From the NCBI GenBank assembly GCA_900541195.1, contig UQIY01000065.1:1-8550 (forward strand): a DNA stretch of 8,550 nt, given 5' to 3'. The translations under genes were made by a program, and so were the position numbers. The number at the start of each line of letters is the position of its first letter. Position 1 is the first letter of the stretch. The notes under the pieces were generated by a model. It had not been told where the DNA came from. It made no database searches and saw nothing but the letters and a program-made list of their open reading frames with translations. Source of the DNA: an uncultured Collinsella sp. (lineage in GTDB: Bacteria > Actinomycetota > Coriobacteriia > Coriobacteriales > Coriobacteriaceae). Positions 1 to 5,267 of this stretch are shown piece by piece.

Positions 1-44
1 CACCCTAGAGTTCGTCGGCAGCGTCAGATGTGTATAAGAGACAG
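1..44 (+). other. Illumina Nextera adapter with i5 index (non-genomic)
   Basis: Bases 12-25 read TCGTCGGCAGCGTC and bases 26-44 read AGATGTGTATAAGAGACAG. Together these are the Nextera read-1 adapter, whose second half is the Tn5 mosaic end. Bases 1-3 (CAC) match the end of the P5 flow-cell oligo. Bases 4-11 (CCTAGAGT) sit exactly where the 8-base i5 index belongs, and from memory they match Nextera XT index S516. This is library read-through left at a contig end, not biology. It artificially truncates the gene beginning at 687 and creates a spurious plus-strand ORF that starts inside the adapter. Confidence 0.97.
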
Positions 45-687
45 CATTGACGGCGTGGATGGCGGCCTTCAGACGCTCAGGCGTAATCGTGACGCCGCAC
101 TCTTCCTCGATCTTGGCGGCGAGCTTCTTGACCTCGGCCTTCCAGGTCACGAGCGTCGACTCGTCGTGTACGTTGGGAATATCCATGACGTACATGTTCT
201 TTTGCGTGGCAAAGAACTCGTAGGCTTTCTTCTTACCGTCGCAGGTGTTCTCGCCTACCACCAAGTCACTCGACTCAATGTAGGGGCAGACCTCGCCCAG
301 CTTAAAGCCGGCAAAGCTCTTGATAAGCGGACAGGTGTTGCGCGGCAGGTGCTTCTCAACCTTATCGGTTGCCCAATCGGTACCAGAGCACAGACCCACG
401 GGGATACCGTCGCAGGCGAGCACAATCTCCTCGGGCACGTAGACGCAGAACGAACCGACGATCTTGGTGGCCTCGCCGGCCTCCTTCTTGTCGAGCATCT
501 CCTTAATACGGCCGCTGTGAATGTTGGTGGCGACAAAATCCAGGTAGGACGTGGACTTGGGGCGATTGTTCTGCGTTAGGAACATATCGCCGTACATCTG
601 GCCCACGGCGCCCAGCAACATATCGTGGTCGGCAAGATTCATGCCGAGGCTCTCCCACATCGGATGGAAATCAAATTCTTCAGCCAT
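45..687 (-). CDS. 2-hydroxyacyl-CoA dehydratase / double-cubane-cluster reductase family protein, 3' part missing
   Basis: 214 codons from ATG 687 to the adapter junction. The start is supported by a purine-rich site (AGAGGGGAA) just upstream. The translation matches the N-terminal half of the family that includes E. coli YjiM and the double-cubane-cluster proteins, relatives of the HgdB/BcrB dehydratase subunits. Visible blocks are GSFCVYVPEEI (78-88), LPRNTCPLIKS (114-124), CPYIESSDLVVGENTCDGKKK (134-154, split over two conserved stretches) and a TWKAEV region (181-186). Cysteines 81, 92, 100, 119, 134 and 149 include likely iron-sulfur ligands. Known members couple ATP-driven electron input from a partner activase to difficult reductions at an iron-sulfur cluster in the cytoplasm; the substrate here is unknown. 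Full family members are about 380-420 residues, so roughly half is missing because the contig ends, not because the gene is broken. The activase partner, if adjacent, would lie beyond the contig end. Family call is firm, function is not. Confidence 0.88.
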
Positions 688-732
688 GACGGTTCCCCTC
701 TCGAACCAAAAACGAATAACAGCGGTATCGAT

Positions 733-762
733 GCACGACGGACGGCGATTGCCCGGCCGTGC
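733..762 (-). promoter_or_regulatory. Stable hairpin in the leader of the reductase gene
   Basis: On the minus-strand transcript this 30-base stretch can fold into a 7-bp stem, a bulged C, a further 4-bp stem and a 7-base loop; two of the 11 pairs are G-U. It lies 45 bases before the start at 687 and after the 22-codon ORF ending at 847. No U-run follows directly (the next bases are AUCGAUACC), so it is not a standard terminator. An attenuator, mRNA stability element or protein site are all possible. Confidence 0.4.
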
Positions 763-846
763 TTAAACCCGGAATTTTAGGGAACCTGCTTTGCGGTCGA
801 TTATTTAGTTGTGCGTCGTCTCTCCCGGAGCCGTGAACATACCTGC

Positions 847-915
847 TCATATGCGACTCCGGGCCATATATAGGGCACGCGCGGCAACGCGACGAATGTA
901 TGTCGTCTGCGGCAT
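847..915 (-). CDS. Possible 22-residue leader peptide ORF
   Basis: ATG at 915 follows a near-ideal Shine-Dalgarno sequence (AAAGGAGGG, about 922-931 on the plus strand) at good spacing, and runs 22 codons to TGA at 847. The peptide begins MPQTTYIRR and ends YMARSRI. It has five arginines (8, 9, 13, 18, 20), two of them adjacent, and no cysteine or hydrophobic segment. It is not a family I recognise. Its position, 159 bases before the reductase start with a hairpin between, resembles a translated leader controlling the downstream gene. It could equally be a small protein or chance. The ribosome binding site is the main evidence; no homology is claimed. Confidence 0.35.
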   Translation of the reverse strand: MPQTTYIRRVAARALYMARSRI

Positions 916-934
916 GTGCGCACCCTCCTTTACA

Positions 935-983
935 AGTTGATGTCAACTATATCAACGGTCATCGACTAAGCGAACACCGTTGA
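935..983. promoter_or_regulatory. Cluster of GTTGA half-sites, probable operator
   Basis: Two overlapping symmetries lie just upstream of the 22-codon ORF. One is the perfect palindrome AGTTGA-TG-TCAACT (935-948); the other is TCAACGGT (952-959) facing ACCGTTGA (976-983). All four arms share GTTGA/TCAAC, at 936-940, 943-947, 952-956 and 979-983. This suggests a dimeric regulator binding more than one site before the small ORF and the reductase gene. The spacing does not fit the FNR (TTGAT-N4-ATCAA) pattern. No regulator can be named. Confidence 0.4.
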
Positions 984-1010
984 CATTCGTACGACAGCGT
1001 CGTGTACCGT

Positions 1011-1055
1011 CGTTTAATAAATAATTATCTCGATTGATAATGGTTTATTATCCCT
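1011..1055. promoter_or_regulatory. AT-rich patch with GATAAT/ATTATC repeats, possible promoter region
   Basis: This is the only strongly AT-rich stretch between the modC terminator and the reductase gene. It holds ATTATC (1024-1029), GATAAT (1036-1041) and ATTATC (1047-1052), alternating inverted copies. Minus-strand hexamers such as TATTAA (1019-1014) could be a -10 box, but I found no -35 at proper spacing, so no start site is called. It is the likeliest place for the promoter of the leader ORF and reductase gene. Confidence 0.3.
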
Positions 1056-1070
1056 CATTCGGCGCGCGGC

Positions 1071-1105
1071 AAGATAAAGCCGACGAGGCTTATATCCCCG
1101 ACGGC
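1071..1105 (-). terminator. Intrinsic terminator of the modABC operon
   Basis: On the minus strand a 27-base hairpin (1105-1079) starts 12 bases after the modC stop. It has GCCG/CGGC at the base, one U-U mismatch, then five more pairs (one G-U) and a 7-base loop. It is followed at once by UUUAUCUU (1078-1071). This is a classical rho-independent layout and separates modC from the downstream reductase unit. Confidence 0.75.
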
Positions 1106-1116
1106 ATTACCCGACG

Positions 1117-2187
1117 CTATCGACAAACCAAGTTGATCCTACTCGCATCGAAGTGCATGCGCAGCGTCTCGCCTGCTTGCGGCAGCTCGTCGACAGGCAC
1201 GCCCACCTTGTTGACCTTCCACTGCAGACGCGTGGGCGCATCAGCGCGCGGCACGTCCAGCAGCACCAGCCGCTCAAAGCGCGAATCGCTCACTCGGGCC
1301 ACGTGCAGATCATAGCTGTTGCGGCCCCGCTCCGCGCGATTGTCAACATGGAAGTAGCTTGCGCGAATGCCCAGGTACGCCACATTATCGGGAACCTCGC
1401 GACCCACGTTAAAGGTCATGCCCCAGTCGAGGGCCTCAACTTCTTCGTCGCCGATCTTGCGCGCCCGGCTTGTGTTCTTGCAGCCCGTCAGGCGCAGCGC
1501 CGCCAGCGTCTGCGGACGGCGGACCACGTCCTCGACGGAGCCGATCTCCTCAACCTGCCCGTCGTGCATCACGCAGATGCGCTGGCACAGGCGGCACGCT
1601 TCGTCGATGTCGTGGCTCACGTAGAGCACGGTGCGGTTGCATACATCGAACAGGTCGAGCAAATTCTGTTCGAGGGCGCTTTTAAGATAGGAATCGAGTG
1701 CGCTCATGGGCTCGTCGAATATAAAAATGCCCGGATGCGCCGCCACCATGCGGGCGAGCGCCACACGTTGCTGCTGACCGCCCGAGAGTCGCGCGGGATA
1801 ACGGTCGGCGAAATCGGCCAGGCCAAAGATACCCAGGTAGCGCTCGGCGAGCTTTTTGCGCGCCGCGGCGTCACCCGCGTCCTTTGCACCAGCGCATACG
1901 TTATCGGCCACCGTCATGTTGGGAAACAGCTGATAGTTTTGGAACAACAGGGCGCATTTTCGCTCCTGGGGCGACAGGTTGATGCCCGCCGCCGAGTCAA
2001 AAAAGGTCACGCCGTTGACGACGATCTTGCCCTCGTCGGGCGTCTCCACGCCGGCAATGCAGCGCAGCGTGCAGCTCTTGCCGCAACCCGAGGCACCAAG
2101 CAGCGCCACGCGCTCCTCGCCGGCCTCAAGCTGCATGTCGAGCATAAACCCGGGATAGCGCTTTTTGATATCCAGAACGAGCGACAT
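1117..2187 (-). CDS. modC: Molybdate ABC transporter ATP-binding protein ModC
   Basis: 356 residues, close to the 352 of E. coli ModC. It is the cytoplasmic ATPase that powers molybdate (possibly also tungstate) import through ModB. All ABC motifs are present: Walker A GASGCGKS (31-38), Q-loop Gln83 in LLFQNYQLFP, signature LSGGQQQR (134-141), Walker B IFIFDEP (154-160, Asp158/Glu159) and the H-loop His192 in YVSHD. Residues about 240-356 form a C-terminal TOBE/Mop-like region containing GIRASYF, of the kind that binds oxyanion or regulates transport in this family. The residue after the Walker A serine is Cys39 where Thr is usual. The ATG lies 3 bases after the modB stop, implying co-transcription and probably translational coupling; the ribosome site (AAGGG, inside the modB end) is rather distant. 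Assignment as molybdate rather than another oxyanion rests on the modA-modB-moeA-mog neighbourhood. Confidence 0.93.
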   Translation of the reverse strand: MSLVLDIKKRYPGFMLDMQLEAGEERVALLGASGCGKSCTLRCIAGVETPDEGKIVVNGVTFFDSAAGINLSPQERKCALLFQNYQLFPNMTVADNVCAGAKDAGDAAARKKLAERYLGIFGLADFADRYPARLSGGQQQRVALARMVAAHPGIFIFDEPMSALDSYLKSALEQNLLDLFDVCNRTVLYVSHDIDEACRLCQRICVMHDGQVEEIGSVEDVVRRPQTLAALRLTGCKNTSRARKIGDEEVEALDWGMTFNVGREVPDNVAYLGIRASYFHVDNRAERGRNSYDLHVARVSDSRFERLVLLDVPRADAPTRLQWKVNKVGVPVDELPQAGETLRMHFDASRINLVCR

Positions 2188-2190
2188 GGC

Positions 2191-3633
2191 CTATCGACTT
2201 CCCTTCGAGACCGTGTCATCGCGCATAAGCTCGGCCAGCGCCTCGCGATCGATACGCAGGGCATCGCCACCCGCCGGGTCGAGCGAATCGCCCTGTCCGG
2301 CGAGTTCTTTGGCCTGTTTGCGCTCCGCACGGGAGAGACCACGCTCGCGATACTTTTGCGAATGAGCGGTGTACATGTTGATGAATAGGATGACTAGGAA
2401 ACTAAACACGATCACGACGGCAACCCAAAAGAGGGCCACCGACGTGTTGCCGCCCATCCACTCAAAGTAGATGGCGATGGGGATGGTCTGCGTAATGCCG
2501 GCGTAGTTACCCGCAAAGAACAGGGTGCAGCCAAACTCGCCCATCGCGCGGGCAAAGGCGAGCACCGTGCCGGCGGCAATCGAGGGCCAGCCAAGCGGCA
2601 TCATAAGCTTGGTAAAGATGCGACGCTCGGACCATCCCAGAGTTCGCGCGGCGTCGAGCATCTGCATGTCGAGGCTCTCAAAGGCACCGAGCGCCGTGCG
2701 GTAGACCAGGGGAAACGACACCACCACGGCAGAGATCACCGCCGCCGGCCACGTAAAGACGATCGAGATACCGTGCGCGATAAGCCACCGGCCCACCCCA
2801 GTCGAGCGGCCAAACAGCATGAGGAGCAAAAAGCCGCAGACCGTGGGCGGCAGCACCATAGGAATCGTAAAGACCGAATCGAGCAGGCCCTTGATGCGAC
2901 TCGAGGTACCCATAGTCTTCCACGCGGCGAACAGGCCCAGCGCAAAGGAGATCAGCAGGGCAAGGCCGCACGTTTTAATGGACACCCAAAACGGGCGATA
3001 GTCGATGTCGCCCAAAAAGGAGGCCAGAGAGGTCAAGGGGCCCTGCTCATCCCGCAACACGACAGACGATGCCTCAACCATTTGAGCGCTATCAAGCCAA
3101 CGCGCGCCGCTCTTGGCATCACCCGAGGCTGATGCGATCACCACATAGCGGTCCCCATCCGCACCTCGTTCGTCAAAGCCATAGGTATACCCGCCGGCAT
3201 CAAACGTTGTTTCCGCCGTAACATACCAAGGAAGATCCACGTCCCCCAGCTGCGCACCTCCCATGCAGTTTGCGCTGTCGAGTTCACAGACGAGGGCTTT
3301 GAGACCCGATGCGCACTCGTTGTCCTGCGGATCCAATCCAAACTTCTCGACCGCCTTGGGCGATATCCACACCACAACGCGATCGGCAGCAGGCGCCACC
3401 ACAAGGTCCACGTCCTCGTCAACGGGAAACCGGTAGCCCTCAGGCTGGCCCTCCATGTCACGAGCGGTCCCCTTGGCCAACCGCTCAAAACCTTCGATCC
3501 CATAGGAAAGCCCATGAGCGGTCGCAGCAACCTGGGCCCCGTCCTCAGCGTCCCCAGCAAACGCAAATCCCGGCACCCAGCAAAGCGCGAAGGTCAAAGC
3601 ACAGGCGACAAGCATGCGGAATCTATTAAGCAC
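2191..3633 (-). CDS. modB: Molybdate ABC transporter permease ModB with large extracytoplasmic N-terminal domain
   Basis: 480 residues against about 230 for E. coli ModB. Residues 1-26 look like a signal peptide (NRFR, hydrophobic core, AFA before Gly27). Residues about 27-210 form a soluble region with Cys107, Cys116 and Cys123. Residues 211-420 are the normal permease, with five predicted helices (about 216-238, 254-276, 290-312, 347-368, 398-420) and the cytoplasmic ATPase-docking EAA loop at about 318-352 (ESLDMQMLDAARTLGW). Residues 421-480 are a charged tail. Start choice: GTG 3633 has GGAG six bases upstream and puts the signal peptide at the N-terminus; a GTG at 3702 touching the modA stop has no ribosome site. 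The core forms the membrane channel for molybdate handed over by ModA. The role of the added domain is unknown. It lies 68 bases after modA and 3 before modC. Confidence 0.92.
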   Translation of the reverse strand: MLNRFRMLVACALTFALCWVPGFAFAGDAEDGAQVAATAHGLSYGIEGFERLAKGTARDMEGQPEGYRFPVDEDVDLVVAPAADRVVVWISPKAVEKFGLDPQDNECASGLKALVCELDSANCMGGAQLGDVDLPWYVTAETTFDAGGYTYGFDERGADGDRYVVIASASGDAKSGARWLDSAQMVEASSVVLRDEQGPLTSLASFLGDIDYRPFWVSIKTCGLALLISFALGLFAAWKTMGTSSRIKGLLDSVFTIPMVLPPTVCGFLLLMLFGRSTGVGRWLIAHGISIVFTWPAAVISAVVVSFPLVYRTALGAFESLDMQMLDAARTLGWSERRIFTKLMMPLGWPSIAAGTVLAFARAMGEFGCTLFFAGNYAGITQTIPIAIYFEWMGGNTSVALFWVAVVIVFSFLVILFINMYTAHSQKYRERGLSRAERKQAKELAGQGDSLDPAGGDALRIDREALAELMRDDTVSKGSR

Positions 3634-3701
3634 GAAAAGCTCCAAGCGAATACAAGGACGAAGTGAAACACAAAACGATGGAATTATCGCGCCAAGCCGC
3701 A

Positions 3702-4574
3702 CTACTCGGAAAGCTCAAAGCCGTACTTGGCCCAAATCTTCTGGGCCTTCTTGTTGGACAGGCAAAAGTCGATAAACGCCTTGGCCTCGTCGGCATGTTC
3801 GGAGCCATCGGCGACAGCGCCCGGATACACGATGGGCTTGTGCGAGTCCTCGGGACACACAAAGGCCTCCTCGATGCCGTCGTAGCGGAAGATATCGGAG
3901 CTGTAGACAAAACCAGCCACGCAGTCGCCTGTGGACACATAGGCGGCGGCGGTACCAACTTTGTCGGCCAGTGCGACCTTGTCGGCGATCTCGGGAGCAT
4001 ACTCGCCGTCGTCGCCCTCGGTGCCGGTGTAGAGGCCCACGGAGGCCAGGGCCTGGTTGGCGTACTTGCCGGCGGGAACGGTCTTGGCGTCGCCAATGGC
4101 GATCTTGCCGTCCAGGTTCGCGACGTCGGCGACGGCCTCGACCTTGGTGTCGGAGCCCTCGGCGCGAATGATCACGAGGTCGTTGACGAACATGTCCTCG
4201 CGGGTATCGGCATCGACGAGCTCGGCGGCCTCAGCATCGTCCATGGTGCCCTTGGAAGCGGTGATGAGCACGTCGACGGCGGCACCGGCGCGCATCTGCT
4301 CGACAAGGTCGCCAGACGCCTTAAACTGCGTGTCGGCAAACGTGGTGCCGGTCTGCTCGGTGTAAAGCTCCTGAACCTCGGGCAGAGCCTTCTCGAGCGA
4401 GTTGGCGGCAAAGACCTGCAGCTCGACAGCTTTCTTGGAAGATGCCTTAGCAGAACCGGCATCGGAACCAGCCGGCTCGGACGTCTTGCTGCCCGAGCAG
4501 CCGGCAAGACCAAGGCCGGCGGCAGCGGCAGCAGTTAGCGAGACAAAACCGCGGCGTGAAACCATATCGAACAT
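3702..4574 (-). CDS. modA: Molybdate-binding lipoprotein ModA
   Basis: 290 residues. It is the extracytoplasmic receptor that captures molybdate and delivers it to ModB. The N-terminus has a twin-arginine motif SRRGFV (6-11), a hydrophobic stretch rich in Ala and Gly, and the lipobox LAGC with Cys26, so export by Tat and lipid anchoring are predicted. A Ser/Lys-rich linker (27-48) precedes the type II binding fold. Family blocks are FAANSLEKA (55-63), SGDLVEQMRAGA (87-98), DVLITAS (101-107), VPAGKYA (166-172) and GFVYSSD (221-227). ATG 4574 was chosen because GAAAGGG lies six bases upstream; ATG 4565 would still keep the RR motif, and TTG 4580 is less likely. It is the first gene of modABC, with a promoter and two palindromes directly upstream. 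Whether it prefers molybdate or tungstate cannot be told from sequence alone. Confidence 0.93.
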   Translation of the reverse strand: MFDMVSRRGFVSLTAAAAAGLGLAGCSGSKTSEPAGSDAGSAKASSKKAVELQVFAANSLEKALPEVQELYTEQTGTTFADTQFKASGDLVEQMRAGAAVDVLITASKGTMDDAEAAELVDADTREDMFVNDLVIIRAEGSDTKVEAVADVANLDGKIAIGDAKTVPAGKYANQALASVGLYTGTEGDDGEYAPEIADKVALADKVGTAAAYVSTGDCVAGFVYSSDIFRYDGIEEAFVCPEDSHKPIVYPGAVADGSEHADEAKAFIDFCLSNKKAQKIWAKYGFELSE

Positions 4575-4620
4575 ATTCAACCCTTTCGGACCTTGTGCCC
4601 GGGTACCCCACCGCGGGCTT

Positions 4621-4638
4621 TAATCTGCAATCAGATTA
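4621..4638. promoter_or_regulatory. Palindrome overlapping the modA -10 box
   Basis: TAATCTG-CAAT-CAGATTA is a perfect 7+7 bp inverted repeat. Its right arm shares four bases with the -10 hexamer at 4635-4640, and the repeat spans the expected transcription start. A protein bound here would block RNA polymerase. It could alternatively form a small hairpin at the 5' end of the transcript, but the start site is too close for the full stem to be transcribed with certainty. Its sequence is unrelated to the larger palindrome at 4647-4677. Confidence 0.4.
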
Positions 4639-4663
4639 TACTTCTACGAGAATAATGATAGTG
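4635..4663 (-). promoter_or_regulatory. Promoter of modABC
   Basis: A perfect -10 hexamer TATAAT lies at 4640-4635 on the minus strand, about 60 bases before the modA ATG. At 17-base spacing the -35 position (4663-4658) reads CACTAT, a poor match to TTGACA, which is compatible with a regulated promoter. The expected start is near 4628. Only the -10 is convincing. Confidence 0.6.
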
Positions 4664-4677
4664 AGAAATTATTCTCG
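4647..4677. promoter_or_regulatory. Perfect palindromic operator over the modA -35 region
   Basis: CGAGAATAAT-N11-ATTATTCTCG is a perfect 10+10 bp inverted repeat whose centre coincides with the -35 position of the modA promoter. A third half-site, GAGAATA, occurs at 4681-4687, 33 bp from the first copy at 4648. Being upstream of the transcription start, it acts as DNA and not RNA. Placement suggests a repressor site. ModE-type molybdate sensors bind symmetric AT-rich sites before modA in other bacteria, but this sequence is not the E. coli ModE box and no modE gene is in the window. Confidence 0.65.
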
Positions 4678-4727
4678 CCAGAGAATATAGTTTCGAGTTG
4701 CCGTGCCCCTTGGCGTCGCTTCGGCGG

Positions 4728-4764
4728 AAAACAAAGGCGGAGCAGCCGTTCAGGTCGCCCCGCC
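4728..4764 (-). terminator. Intrinsic terminator of the moeA-mog unit
   Basis: On the minus strand GGCGGGGC (4764-4757) pairs with GCTCCGCC (4743-4736) over 8 bp with one G-U, a 13-base loop, then UUUGUUUU (4735-4728). It starts 14 bases after the mog stop. This ends the moeA-mog transcript before the modA promoter and shows that modABC has its own transcription unit. Confidence 0.8.
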
Positions 4765-4777
4765 GCAGGTAAACCGC

Positions 4778-5257
4778 TTAGTTGGTATGTCCGCCGCCCG
4801 CCGTCATTTGGGCCGCATGCTCCAGCTGATCGCTCACGGCCTCCCAGCTTTCGCGGGCCGCTTTCGTGGATCCCGGAAAGTTGATGACAAGCGTATGCCC
4901 ACGCTGCATGCACACGGCGCGCGAGAGCATGGCGTGGCGCGTCTTGGTCATCGAGTACGCACGAATTGCCTCGGCAATGCCCGGCACATCGCGGTCGCAG
5001 ACGGCACGCGTCGCCTCGGGTGTCACGTCGCGCATCGAAAGACCCGTTCCGCCGCAGGTGAGCACGACATTGGCGTGGCACTCATCGGCGGCTTCCGCAA
5101 TGGCATCACCGATCTCGCTGACGTCGTCGCGTACGACCATATGCGAGGCGACCGTCCACCCCTGCGCCTCGATGAGCTCCTCGAGCGCGGCACCCGCCTC
5201 GTCCTGGGCAAGGTCGCGCGTATCCGAGCACGTCACGATCGAAATCTTCAGCTCCAT
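4778..5257 (-). CDS. mog: Molybdopterin adenylyltransferase, MogA/MoaB family
   Basis: 159 residues, typical for the compact MoaB/Mog fold. It activates molybdopterin by transferring AMP from ATP, giving MPT-AMP for MoeA. Diagnostic blocks are TCGGTGLSMRDVTPEA (67-82), with the Asp77 and Glu81 positions used by the family, PGIAEAIR (92-99) and VINFPGSTKAA (124-134). ATG 5257 is chosen for its strong site TAGGAGG, which also contains the moeA stop codon; the 10-base gap implies translational coupling. An in-frame upstream extension to 5350 would overlap moeA by 80 bases and has no support. Whether it should be called MoaB or Mog is not decidable from sequence. Pairing with moeA matches the fused MoeA-Mog proteins of eukaryotes (gephyrin, Cnx1). 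Confidence 0.9.
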   Translation of the reverse strand: MELKISIVTCSDTRDLAQDEAGAALEELIEAQGWTVASHMVVRDDVSEIGDAIAEAADECHANVVLTCGGTGLSMRDVTPEATRAVCDRDVPGIAEAIRAYSMTKTRHAMLSRAVCMQRGHTLVINFPGSTKAARESWEAVSDQLEHAAQMTAGGGHTN

Positions 5258-5267
5258 AGCATTCCTC

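Noticed and set aside
26..44. Tn5 mosaic end as evidence of a transposon
   Set aside because: It is joined to the Nextera primer tail and an index, so it comes from tagmentation in the laboratory.
28..579. Plus-strand open frame of 183 codons at the left end
   Set aside because: It begins inside the sequencing adapter and lies opposite the reductase gene.
680..946. Minus-strand 88-codon frame between the reductase and modC
   Set aside because: It reads through the hairpin and past the reductase start in another frame; the strong ribosome site at about 922-931 fits the 22-codon ORF instead.
935..960. FNR-type anaerobic regulator box
   Set aside because: TTGAT and ATCAA are nine bases apart, not four.
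1153..2388. Long plus-strand open frame of 411 codons
   Set aside because: Antisense shadow of modC and the end of modB in GC-rich DNA; no ribosome site or family motif, whereas modC has every ABC motif.
3634..3702. Upstream GTG start for ModB touching the modA stop
   Set aside because: No ribosome site, and it would add 23 residues ahead of a good signal peptide; GTG 3633 has GGAG at correct spacing.
3663..4538. Plus-strand open frame of 291 codons
   Set aside because: Mirror of modA; low-complexity Gly/Val-rich translation with no recognisable domain.
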